This document shows positions 12,196 through 22,870 of a DNA stretch of 64,000 bases, piece after piece (the stretch's first letter is position 1; each line of letters starts with the position of its first letter). The notes beneath the pieces are model-generated. The model had not been told where the DNA came from. It ran no database searches and saw only the letters and a program-made list of their open reading frames with translations. A program made the position numbers and the translations under genes. This stretch comes from Toxotes chatareus (lineage: Eukaryota; Chordata; Actinopteri; Toxotidae), in assembly GCA_016801885.1 (NCBI GenBank), contig CM028886.1, positions 3,916,501 to 3,980,500 on the forward strand, read 5' to 3'.

Positions 12196-12405
12196 TTTCT
12201 GTGAGCTTTCAGCTGCATCTCACAGTCTTCCTTAGCAACTGAGGGTTGATCAGTTGCAATGGAGATGGCTCAGTTGACATCTATTGTTCCGTGACCAAAG
12301 TTTCATGCTGACTATAGGTTATGTGGTGACAACTGGGCCATCGCCATGTCAACTAAGCAACACTGCAGAGGAAGACTGAGATTGTGACTGAAAGCTCCAG
12401 AAGAA
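12196..12405. repeat. Fold-back inverted repeat (hairpin/MITE-like)
   Basis: The left arm (about 12196-12282) and right arm (about 12325-12405) are imperfect reverse complements. For example, GAGCTTTCAGCTGCATCTC on the left pairs with GAGATTGTGACTGAAAGCTC on the right, AGTCTTCCT pairs with AGGAAGACT, and CAGTTGACAT pairs with ATGTCAACT. The spacer is about 40 bp. It has no coding capacity and resembles fold-back elements seen in teleost genomes. Confidence 0.65.
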
Positions 12406-12422
12406 GACAGGACATAGGTTTT

Positions 12423-12428
12423 TATTTT
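12423..12428 (-). terminator. Candidate maip1 poly(A) signal
   Basis: AATAAA on the minus strand, about 420 bp past the maip1 stop codon and just before the fold-back element. Confidence 0.35.
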
Positions 12429-12850
12429 TTTGGCGACACATTCTTTTCAGGAAAATAAAGTTTAAAAGTCTTCCTCCAGAGACCTCGTCACTCTGTCTGT
12501 GGGCCTCCGCTAAAAACACTTAGTGGGTGTTAGTTCTACTTTGACTTGTATTACAAATGTTTTCCACTGTGAAATCACTGGAGGGCGGCTTTAAAGGCAT
12601 CTGAGGATCAAAGGATGACCTTCAAGTATGAAGATTGTTTCTGAGGTCTTCAGGTGTCTGCACAGCTTCAGTGCTAAGGCTCTGGGTCCCGTTTCATGTG
12701 ATCCAACTGGACAGCTCTTTAGTCTGCTGCTCGCTTTGTCTGTTGTCCAGCTTCATGTTGTCATCCATGGATAAATAAAATCAGCCGATCACTAGTCTGC
12801 TGCTGCTGCGTCCCGGCGAGTGACAAATGGCCACACAATGTCGAGTCAGA

Positions 12851-15800
12851 TTATTCAGCCAGTTTCCACTGCCAGTGCCAAACAGTGGTGACCGTCCAGT
12901 CGGGAGGGGCCCCCCTCGTCAGCTCTCGGTGGAATCTGTAAGGAAAGAGACATGTTTAACAGGAGCTAAGATAGTTTTCTCTCATTTTAAGCACCAACGG
13001 CTCCCCAGACTGATGTAAATCCTGCACGCCCAGGGTCTCCCCTGCTGAAAATTCAAAAGCGTTGCATAAGAGCATCCTAAAATCTCAGCAGTGCGAGTTC
13101 ATTATTCTTCTTTTATTGCCTTGCTATTTGATTTTAGCTGTCCGCATTCATTGTATGTATGTTGCTTGGCACTACTGAAAATGAAGGTTCTCCCTCAATG
13201 CGTCCTCTGAGGCCTGAAATAAATAAAATGAATTTAAACATAAAGGCAGACTAACTAACACTGAGATTCAAACTAAGTTTTGTAACCTTGAAAATAATGA
13301 GGTGAGGATTCTGAAAATGGCTTCCTTATTCTGTCGAGCTGTCTGTTTTCTAGCCTTTGGGATAACATTTGAAGTGTAACAGGCTTTCTCAGAGGGGATT
13401 CTAAGACCTGAAACAATAGGAAGGACAATCTGGCCAACTAGATAGGTGGGCATTAGGTAGAATAGACCCCACCGTGTGGTCCAACAACTAACCGGATTAC
13501 TGATAGGAAATGGAAAGAGGCTTTAACTGTTACAGGCACTGGGAGTGAAATTATTTCCTTTTTTGTTACAGCAGCAAATCTGGTCAGTGGTTCTTTAAAC
13601 TAAAATCTGAGCCTCTGAAGTGATTCAGTACCAGAATTTTACGTAATCATAACTGGATTCCTTATTTTTAGACAAACAGTTGTAAGCCCTTTTCCATACA
13701 TGTCTTCATCTCTCTGTCATTCAGACACGAGAGGACATTTTATAGAATGAGCCATTTTACCTGCTTGATATCTGGTAGCAGCAAAGCGGCGAGTTAAATG
13801 CTGTGACATATTTTTAGGCCTCAATGAGTGACCACCATGAATGAGAGGGACACTCAACCCTCTTCTCTGAGTGAGTCCCCTTGTATTATAGCAGTTATTA
13901 TGATTTTAGACTGATCTGACATGAGAAGAATTTCCTCAACAAAATATTGTTTTCTTTGAGCAAGTGAGAGGATAATTGACAGTTAAGATTAATTCATAGA
14001 GTGCTCTTAGAGCTCTTAGCTCTTAAATTTCCTCTTTGTGTGTTGGTCATTGTGCTTCTGCAGACTTTAATCATTAATCATTAATATTAATCAAATGACA
14101 ATCATTTCAGACTTGTGCCGTGTTGCACAAATGTTTAACGGTCTTAACTGGTAAGATTGCCCTCTGCCATTCACGCTGTCCAATCAGTACTTTTATTAAT
14201 ATTTCTTACTTTAAAGTGTATTCTTTAAAGTGAGTATGTCACTTTCACAATTTCCTCAAGTGAGGATTTAAATAATGAGGTTAACTTCCATCCATACACA
14301 CAGATCACTTTGGGACATTTCTCCATAATAATCCTTTCCACATATATTTGAAAAACATTTTATCTCGCCACCATCAGCCATTGTGTCGCTGTGACTCTGT
14401 TACCCACCCAACGAAAACAGACTTGCCATATGTTAGAAGACCTGCAGGTAACTCTGAGCTTCTGCCAACATATAATTATTTTTCTAAGTAAATATTTGTA
14501 CCTTTTTAATTGTGATTCAGCATGCTCTATATGGAGAAATAAAGCAAACAGAGATTTTGGAGCAGAACATCTGAGCAAATTAATGATCAAAAATGAGCGC
14601 TGAGCAGAAAGAGCCAGCACAGACTGCATGAAATAGGTTTGAACATGTCAAAGCTGAATGAGGGAAGATTTGATTGTAATCCATACTTGTGGACATACAG
14701 CATGTTTGCGATGTGTGTGCAGATGACAAGCTGAGTGCTTACTCGTAGACAGCAGTCGCGATTTTTTTCTGTGGGCTGCCGTCTTCACCAGAGGCCACTT
14801 TGAAGATTTTTGTGCCCTCTGGGTCGTCGGGGCCTTCGTGTGTTGACAGGATCCAGAACCTCATGACGATGAAGCAGAACTTTCTACCTGAAAGACACGA
14901 CCAGAGTTATGAGTTTGAGAGCATGAACAGTTTCATAACATTCAACAAACCATCAGGATCCATTTCAAGAAGTACTCTAACACTGTTGTGGAGCAGTCAC
15001 AACTGGTTGTGAACGACCTCAGCTGATCAGAAGGTGACCCTGACAGAAATCATTTTTCAAATCAAGTGTCCTGAAATCACTTTCTTACTCATAAGTGGTT
15101 CTCGGTGTGTGAGAACTAATTGTACAAAACTCACCATATTGATCAAAGACAACAGACACGTCTTCCGGAAGCACAAGTATAATATCATCCATTGTGACAG
15201 CTAGCTGCTGTCTCTGAGCGTTAGAGAGAGCCCTGCACCTCTTCTCAACATATTCTACCATCTGAAAGAACAAAAGAGACCATCAATTCAAAAACTGACA
15301 GAGCCATGGATTTTATACATACATATATATAAATATATATATATATATATATGATCATTAGACCCTTATGACGAATATTGAAGTTAAGTTGTAAAGAACA
15401 GATTACAATGTTGGACTGCCAGACATCGTGGATCATATTCACATCAGGGTGCTATTTTTGGAAGTGACCACGAAGCCCCAAAACACAGGAGACACATCTG
15501 TCTACACATATATCACATGAATACATCTCCAATGTGTCTGTGCATGACTTGTTACCTCACTGGACACTAGCCCCTTCAGTTCATGGTATCTGCCTCTGGA
15601 CATCTTGTTGGAGACATGGACCAAAGCCTGGGATGGATGAGGAAGGAGACAGGTGTTTATTTACCTGCATCGTGGTCAGTGATGTTAGTGCCTCATTTCC
15701 TGTCAGTACAAACGTGTTTGTGGGCTGCGCTGGTCGTGTTAACTTTGATGCCTCGCTCTCAAACCAGGGTGGGAACCATTGTCTTAAGCTGGTTAACAAC

Positions 15801-16721
15801 AGGCAAAAAATCAAACACACAAACCTTAAATCTTCCACGGAGTGTTTGGTTAAGAAAACGGTCTCACTGCAAGGTCAATTTAGTGGCTGCTCCAGGTCTT
15901 TTAATCATATCACACAGTCTTCAACAGAATGTGTTTGCCCAGATGTAATGTAATTTCATGAGTTCAAATTTCCATCTCTTTCCAGGCACTTTAAGGACTT
16001 AAGCCAGAAAAAAAAGTGAGAATCTGAAAACTCTGGATCTGGTCTAGATTTCGTAGCACCTTCCCTCTGGCTTTTCACCTGTCTCATCTTAAGTTTGACC
16101 TCTGTGAAACAAACCCCTTGTAACATCGTGCAAACCTCAGGTTTTCATGTTTCATTCATTTCGGAAGAATCACGGGAATCTTTCAAACCAATGTCACAAA
16201 TAAATTGAGAAAATAAAAGGTGACCTTTGAAGATGCGAGGCCCTTTTATCCTCATACACGGAAAAGTTACCCAGCTTCTTATTGTGGATGTAGTCGGTAA
16301 AAGGTTTGTTGGTGCTTCTGTCAGTAGTTACCTGCTTTATTCCTCTGTCAAATTCCACAGAGTTTACATCTAACTCAAAGTATAGATCGAGGAGGAACAT
16401 GATGACTTTACACCGGATCCATGTGATCGGGTCAGGGACGCCAACCACGGAGATAGCGGGCTGACCGCCGGAACTCCCCGCCGGCTCGTCGGCTCCAGGT
16501 CGGGAGCTGTAAAGTCTCTGGTTTTGACCGACGAACACGAACCTCCGGCCGTGTGCCCCGGGCTCCCCGGTGAAAGTACGCAAACACACACCCGCCCACT
16601 GCCGGTGCACGGCCGGCTGCCTGCTGCAGGTCGGGCTCACCTTCCAGGCGCAGACCCCGGGCCTGCAAGCCGCGAGGCCGCCGAGCTCCCTGCATGCAGC
16701 GAGGCGGGCGATCCGCTGCAT
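12851..16721 (-). CDS. maip1: Matrix AAA peptidase interacting protein 1 (mitochondrial), complete, 5 coding exons
   Basis: Exons in transcript order: 16721-16332, 15627-15556, 15261-15135, 14887-14743, 12935-12851. They join in frame to give 272 aa ending in a TAA stop; the human protein is about 290 aa. MAIP1 acts in the mitochondrial matrix with the m-AAA protease (AFG3L2) and protects newly imported EMRE, an MCU subunit. Seen: an Arg-rich N-terminus with few acidic residues (MQRIARLAACRELGGLAACR), consistent with a presequence. Then DPITWIRCKVIMFLLDLYFE, matching the family block PITWVRNK...LIWAYFD; the short 24-codon exon ALVHVSNKMSR, matching AFAHVSKLLSQ; MDDIILVLPEDVSVVFDQYG (matching IDEIVFTSTGDISIYYDEKG); GRKFCFIVMRFWILS; and a terminal EFHRELTRGAPPDWTVT, matching EFQREFTQGVKPDWTIA. 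All introns are GT-AG. The C-terminus (VWHWQWKLAE) is unusually Trp-rich. The gene is convergent with efhb. Confidence 0.92.
12936..14742. other. maip1 last intron
   Basis: 1.8 kb intron between the last two maip1 exons. It carries AT-rich single-copy-looking sequence; no nested gene or clear repeat was recognised. Confidence 0.6.
15314..15352. repeat. (AT)n / (TACA)n microsatellite in a maip1 intron
   Basis: TATACATACATATATATAAA runs into an (AT)n tract. Confidence 0.9.
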
Positions 16722-16810
16722 CAGTGCGAGGAGGACGCCGCGTTACATGCGACGTGCGACCCGCGGACCGGGACTGAAACAGCCTCCATTGTTACCGCTG
16801 CTTTAGGTAA
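16430..16810. promoter_or_regulatory. CpG-rich maip1 promoter / first exon
   Basis: Dense CpG (CGCCGGAACTCCCCGCCGG, GTGCGACCCGCGG) spans the start codon and 5' flank of maip1. The AT-rich neighbouring introns lack this density, as expected for a CpG-island promoter of a housekeeping gene. Confidence 0.6.
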
Positions 16811-17117
16811 CCTTATGCAACTCACCCCATGCTGTACCCATAATCCCTATGCTGTACGACGTACTTACGTATGACTGCTGCCTTCCGGTACTGTTGTAAA
16901 TGCAGAAACGGTCAGGTGGAGAACTTCATTTTGTTTTAAATGACGCGTTCAAGAAAGCCATGTAAAATATCACCTCGCAGGACATACTACACATGTGCGC
17001 ATTATTTCATTTCAAATAACGATGTTGGTACTGATCCAGAGTTTTCTGTCTATTATTGCGTTTGCCAGAGCTTACAGGGAGCACTTAAAGGCAGCAGAGT
17101 GGTTTTATTGATAGAAT

Positions 17118-17131
17118 CCAGCAGAGGGCGA
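17118..17131 (+). promoter_or_regulatory. CTCF-like motif between maip1 and the gene desert
   Basis: CCAGCAGAGGGCGA matches the CTCF core CCASYAGRKGGCRS at all but the last base. It lies about 400 bp upstream of maip1, facing the satb1 side. Binding is inferred. Confidence 0.5.
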
Positions 17132-17263
17132 TAAATATCCATTTATGTCCTCTGAGTGTGTGTGGGAGAAACTGCAAAACAAACTCAAAGTGTCTGTGCG
17201 TGCTTGTAGGCTGTTATTAATACAATAAGAGAGAACTTCTGAAATGCCAGTAAAAGTGATTGT

Positions 17264-17265
<2 letters not shown>

Positions 17266-17301
<36 letters not shown>
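17266..17301. repeat. (CA)n microsatellite
   Basis: About 18 AC dinucleotide units, uninterrupted. Confidence 0.97.
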
Positions 17302-17305
<4 letters not shown>

Positions 17306-17454
17306 GCATTACAGAACCAGTTGTTCCTACGGGCCAGCAGTTTCCGCCCAGGCTTTGTTTTCTGCGCAGGTGCCTAAAATGATTGTGCGAAAATGTGAAA
17401 TTTGATCAGCAGACCAAAACATCATTAAGTCCCCGCTGTTCTCGGTGATTACAG

Positions 17455-17550
17455 GTCAGCGCCGTTTTCCCGTCGCTCTCTCTCCCCTCCCTCCCCTGCG
17501 CGCGCTCACGCGCACGCGACAGACACCTGCGCGCGGCCCCGCCCACCTGA
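17455..17550. promoter_or_regulatory. Orphan CpG/GC-box cluster
   Basis: GCGCGCGCTCACGCGCACGC and a GC-box (GGCCCCGCCCACC) lie in an otherwise AT-rich area, about 0.75 kb upstream of maip1. It could be an alternative maip1 promoter, a divergent transcript's promoter or an enhancer; no gene starts here visibly. Confidence 0.4.
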
Positions 17551-18001
17551 AGTTCTCCCAACTAATTTTATTTATCAATAATTAGCTGCGCAGCACTTGG
17601 TTATTTGAGACTGCGCTCAGACACGGAAACCTTTCCGGGATGTATCATAGTAATTATGTGTGTCAGCTGAGAATGCTTTTTACATCTGCGAGTCGAATGG
17701 AGCAGAATATTAACGACTCCACACTGGATGGGATTAATTGTTGTAGAATCTGCAGATGAACACACAAGTGAAAAAGTCCAGGTCCAGGCTGCTGTTTATT
17801 ACACCACAATCAAGATCAGATTTAACCAGGTTCAGGAGGAGGAGGAGGAGGAGGAAGAGGGGAGAAATTAAAGGAGTGAAGATAGGAAGGAAGACAGAAG
17901 CAAAGAAGGATGGAGAAATAAAAGAAAGAGGTAACAAAAGAGACTCAAACAATAGGAAATAGGAAAAACCTATTTAAATGTGAGCTCACATTAAGTCCAG
18001 T

Positions 18002-18041
18002 GAAACCAGTACATCACTGCAGAAACCAGTACATCACTGCA
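18002..18041. repeat. Perfect 2 x 20-bp tandem repeat
   Basis: The unit GAAACCAGTACATCACTGCA occurs twice in immediate succession (18002-18021 and 18022-18041). Confidence 0.97.
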
Positions 18042-18858
18042 GGAGAAAAACACAATATACAGTGAAATTATAAAGGTCTTAAGGATTTTGACTCAGCGTC
18101 TCTTCACAAGACAGGGCCACAAAAGTAGTTAATCATGTCAGACCTGCTTTTGTTGATATTGTACTTCAGTGGTGCAGTTTCCCAAACACATTTTCAGTTT
18201 ATCAAATTGCCAAAACAAATGTACATGTAGTGAAACGTTTGGGCTCCGTAGGGCCCAGGGCCCCTTTCTGTTGCTTCTTGCGGGTGAATGAATTTGAACT
18301 TGTACACTGTCCCATGAAAAAGTCGAGGTTTGCTGCCATTCAGAAAGAAAAGTAAGCAAGCGTGAGAGAAAGAAAGCATACGGTATGAACCAACAGACCG
18401 GCTTCATGTGTTCAGCAACATTCAAACTGTCTCAGAAACCAGTTAAAAACCAGCCGGCCACATCAATCACACCAGCAGGTCTGTGGCTACCACTGAGGAC
18501 ACAGAGGCCATGTGTTCTGTAATGTTTGTGGGATTTAGAGATTTCAACAACCTGAGGAGGCGTTTACATTCTTCAAATACAGACATTTTACAGACGGTGG
18601 AGTATAACTCAGCTGAATGAATAAATTGTAATTCACAATTATTATTTTTTTCTTGTGGTCTAGTGAAGCATTACTTTGATGGATGGGATGACACCGAGGC
18701 CCTGACTGCCAGAGTTACTCCTCCACTTTCTGAATGGAGTGTTGGGGTGGCTCTTACTATCCTTACAGTAAATAATTCAGGCTGTGAAGGTTTATCTGCT
18801 GCACCCACTGATGCTCTGAGTGTCAAAGGCCTTCAACGTAATTCAGACTCAGAGAGGT

Positions 18859-18859
<1 letters not shown>

Positions 18860-18890
<31 letters not shown>
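18860..18890. repeat. (TG)n microsatellite
   Basis: About 15 TG units, uninterrupted. Confidence 0.97.
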
Positions 18891-18892
<2 letters not shown>

Positions 18893-20369
18893 CTGTAATG
18901 GTGCAGCCTGTGTCTTCACTGAGCTCTTTCCTCTGCTGAGCCACTGAAAGGCACTGTTGTCCACAGCTGAGCTGCTGGGTAACATCCACCCGACAGGGAT
19001 GAAGATGTCGCGTTAAACAAACCTCCAGAGTGTGTGAGGCAGGTCACCGGTGCAGCAGAGGTTGAATGTGGTTTATTCAGTAACGACGAGACAGGCTGTG
19101 GAATGTATAATTCCATGTTTTCTGAACAAAATCACTCCTTTGAAATTATTCTGTGAGGCAGAATTTGGGTGTCTGACATTGTTGCTTTGATGTTAATGTA
19201 TATCAGGTGAAATCTGAAGTCAAAGGACAATTAACAGGATGAGAAAGCAGAAGCATGTTTCAGCTCAACAAAATTATGACTGTATCTAAAATAACCCCCC
19301 ACTCATTATACGATGCAGTTTAGTGTGAGTGTCTGTTTTATAGTGAGCGGTGAATGAGGGAGAGATTTTGTGTTTATTCTTTAATGTTTTCCAAAATTCT
19401 TCATTGTCCTTGTATAAATTATTGAAGGTTCTCTGTAAAACTTTAGTCAGAATTTTTTTTTAAAGAGAAATAGAGTCTTTTGTTGAACTGGTCACAAGCC
19501 AAAGATGTGCAACCTGTGTCAGTGAGTTGCAGGCAGACAGTCATTTCTTTGTTTTCAGGGCCGGAAGTCACAAGAAGTTGGGAAACATTACAGCAATGTT
19601 TAATATGTCTTTATAATATATACATAATATAAAACTGATTAATGTGTTTTATGTCTTTCCCTGCGGCTCGTTTTCTCTGATTCCAGCTTGATATTCTTGA
19701 AAATGTTCCACAGTGAAGTGATAACAGACTCAAAAGAGCAGATTTTAGTTTTTGTTTTTGTCTTTCTTCATTATTGAGTTTATAAAATAACTTGGTCAAC
19801 TTTTCCGCTGGAAAGGATAGCATGTTAAATCTGAAAATATGTTGTTTTTGTAAATTTGAATTTAATCTGGGCTACAGGTATTGGATTTTGTGTATGCTGG
19901 CAGGGAGCCACACACAATAGCAGGCACAGGTGTTGACTAGAAAAAAAAAGAGAGAGAGAGATAGAGCGAAAAGGGAAAGACAGAAAGTGATTTGAATTAT
20001 CATTGTAGTATGCATTTGGCATCTCTGCAGTGGGAAAAGCTTTAAATAGAGCCACAAAGTTTTATGTAAAATGGATGCATAGATATTTCCAAAATTTGTA
20101 TTTCTCCATTTTTCTCCTTTTTTGTCTGTTTTTTTTTTTTTTTTTTTAATTTAAGCTTTGACTAACTCTCAATTTCAAAATCCAAAGCTTGTTGATCAAG
20201 AGTAGAGATATCTTTGACTTGAGCATGGGGTAATGAGAGAAATTAGCACAAATGCTCTAAGTAATAGTTCCTGATTTTTCCACTCACAAATTATTTTTCA
20301 ACTTGTTTTTGTATCTATGCATAAATTAAAAAATCTGCTGAAATTTATTATTCATTGGAGATGTGATTA

Positions 20370-20545
20370 ATATGCAAAATTATGCAAATTAAGATGCAAT
20401 TAGGCTCCAATTCTCTAGTGGAATTTTCCATTATAATTTAATACAAAGTAACAGAGTAATTGGTGTCACGTGTAATTACGGTTACTCAAGTGCACTTTCA
20501 GGCATGCAAATGATTCACTGTATATGTTGGTTATCCTATGCAAAT
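20370..20545. promoter_or_regulatory. Candidate enhancer with octamer (POU) cluster
   Basis: ATGCAAAT is present at 20382-20389, 20504-20511 and 20538-20545. Near-octamers are ATGCAAAA at 20372 and ATGCAATT at about 20394. A CACGTG E-box lies at 20467-20472 and several TAATTA-like homeodomain cores are present. The block is free of simple repeats and looks single-copy. Enhancer function for satb1 is inferred. Confidence 0.45.
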
Positions 20546-20706
20546 ATACCATGTGGTGTTTTAACAAGTTGAGCGAAACACAATGGTTACCCAGCAGGTT
20601 TGGAACAAGGTAAAGACACCAGGGTGTATTTTTTACTTTTTATACGAGAGGAGTTGGAAAACTTTCAGTGCTCAGATTATCACCAGTAAAGACTTCCAGT
20701 TACTTT

Positions 20707-20708
<2 letters not shown>

Positions 20709-20737
<29 letters not shown>
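20709..20737. repeat. Poly(T) tract, 29 bases
   Basis: Uninterrupted T run. It could be the reverse-complement A tail of an old retrocopy, but no source gene is recognisable beside it. Confidence 0.95.
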
Positions 20738-20739
20738 GA

Positions 20740-21482
20740 ATTTTTTGATGAATTGTGGAGAGGCGCAGACTTTCATCTGTTACCAATTGATTAATGAGAG
20801 AAAACTGTTTTGGATGGGACTTGGAGAATCTAGTTTGAGGGGAAAGGAGGTGGTTTCCAACATGAAACTGTTGCTTCAGTTGACACAAATCACAAGAAGT
20901 GTCAGACCGCGCCACCTCCACCTCCACCCCCACCCCCACCTCCGCCCTTCCACCCCTCCTTGCTCCAGTCGGAGGCCTTTTTGTGTCTTCATTACAACTG
21001 CGCCCTGTTTGATCAATGACACTGCAAATGTCACAAGCAATCACAAAACATTACGCGCGGGGGACAATTACGCCACAGCTCAGCGTGACAAACTTTGCAG
21101 TCGGAGGCCGGGCGGAGAGAAGGGAAGCGATTATGTAATTGATATCTATTTAGATAGAATGAAAGTCCTGTAAACGCTCGGAGGAAAAAATGTCTCGCAG
21201 AGTAATTCCTTCTTGGGAGGCAAATTGATTTTAAATTGTTACATGGCTGGTTACATGTCCTGACATCTTGCTTTGCTCGCTTTCGCTCTTGCACACACAC
21301 ACACACATACACACACACACACACATATACACACTGGCATTAAAACCATACACACATTTACACTGACTTGTACATACACACACTCATACAGACACACACC
21401 CTCTGCTATCTGTCTTGTTCATGATCAATGCTCTGAACAAAGACATCCTCCCTCCCTCCTCGTGTCCCCCCCCACCCTCACC

Positions 21483-21531
<49 letters not shown>

Positions 21532-22560
21532 GCCTCCACTCTGTGTGCCTGCCTGCTTGCACAACTCTCTCAAAGAACATAATCCCTCAACAAAATGGAA
21601 ACACAAAGGAAACTTGAGCTCAATCCTATAAACGCGCGGACACAGCAGACAATGCCTCCTCCCACCCGTTTCCCCCTATCCCCGTCCCCCTGCATCCCCA
21701 ACAGCCATAAATGCCCCGTGGCACAGATCAGGCTTTATCAACCCTCCCTCCCTTCCTCCTCCTCCTCCTCCTACATCCATCCATCCCTCCTTCCCTCCCT
21801 GATTAGTACCCCACCACCACCACCTCTACCCCGCCCGTCCCGCTGCTGCCGCCAGCATCTCCCATACCTCCACATGGATCGCTCTCCTGTATCAGGAGGG
21901 TGGAAGGCCGTTTGATGATTTGGCTCCTGTTTGTGGGCAAATTTATTCAGTTCTTAGGCTCAGTCTTACATTTGAGAGGCAGTGGTGAGCTGCTACATCT
22001 GTTGTTGCAAAGGTGACGTACAGATAGATGTTCAGCGGAAAGTTCAAGCAGAGCAGCAGTTCGACTGCTTGCAAGCTGATCCCGTAATTTCCAGTCACAA
22101 TGTGTTTTTAAGCATTTATTGATGCACCATTCACTCGTCAATCAAATCAAACCACCGTCTCTGACTCTTTTAAATCTTTTTCTTTTGATTTTTTTTTTGA
22201 TGATGTTCAAGTGTTCGTAGGTGGTGCTCAGCCACAGTGATAACTCAGTTCTTTTTTTTTTTTTTTTATCCCAAATGACTGTTGATGTTAGTACAAAAGC
22301 TACTTTGTGGTTGACAGTTTTCTCAGGAAAAACCTACAAGTCATATGTTGAGTTTTTTTAACAGTGTAACATAAAATTTTTCATGAGCTGTTTGAAAGTT
22401 AGCTTACTATTGTGCCTAACAAGCTCCTCGAATTAAACTACTAATTACATAGTTTGTTCATGCCCTCTTTGGTTACACATGGACGTGTTTTCTGATCTGA
22501 TGCCCTTCCTGACGGGATATTATCTGTTAACACTTTCCAGTGCTGTTGTAAATCACTGTG
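20740..22560. other. Pyrimidine-rich gene desert segment
   Basis: Contains a CCACCTCC/CCCCCACC tract at about 20912-20948, mixed (CA)n at 21291-21334, (CT)n at 21487-21529 and long C/T-rich stretches to 21840 on the plus strand. Open frames here are low-complexity artefacts. Confidence 0.55.
21487..21529. repeat. (CT)n microsatellite
   Basis: About 21 uninterrupted CT units. Confidence 0.97.
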
Positions 22561-22569
22561 GACAAATCA

Positions 22570-22870
22570 TTGTTTTGTCATGAGACAGTAGTTACAGTTT
22601 AGTCGTGTTTAGGCACAAAAAACCCGACTTGATGTGTTTTCGGGAAATATCTTAAAATAAGTGCTTTGTTAAGGTTAGGGCAGTTTCATTCTCATCGTTT
22701 CAATAATAAACACACAACTAAAGTTACGGAACAATCGTGGTTTAAAAAAATGCAACACCAACAGTAGGTTGGAAACAGGAAGTGAGTAGCAGCCTCCCAA
22801 CTTAAAGTCCGATGTTTCTCGCTCACGTTGACGCTCTGTGATAACGTCCCCTGACTTCCTGCTATGCTCT
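22570..22870. repeat. Teleost interspersed repeat, degenerate
   Basis: Phrases such as GTTTAGGCACAAAAAACCC, GGAACAATCGTGGTTTAAA, AACAGGAAGTGAGTAGC, AAAGTCCGATGTTT and TGATAACGTCCCCTGAC match a repeat I recall as widespread in percomorph genomes. No coding capacity; class not determined and borders approximate. Confidence 0.45.

Larger units (their letters stand above)
17551..20328. other. Gene desert, no coding exon recognised
   Basis: Contains an (AGG)n tract at 17834-17855, a 20-bp tandem duplication at 18002-18041, a (TG)n tract at 18860-18890 and a T run at 20129-20147. Reading frames are short and not homologue-like. Confidence 0.55.

Noticed and set aside
15534..15953. 139-codon plus-strand frame inside maip1
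   Set aside because: Antisense shadow overlapping the 72-bp maip1 exon (15556-15627), which has splice sites and family homology.
20912..20948. Minus-strand G-quadruplex in the CCACCCCCACC tract
   Set aside because: Only two runs reach three or more G; the others are GG, so the strict rule fails.
20583..21173. 196-codon plus-strand frame
   Set aside because: It runs through a 29-base T tract translated as poly-Phe and a CCACC tract translated as His/Pro; low-complexity artefact.
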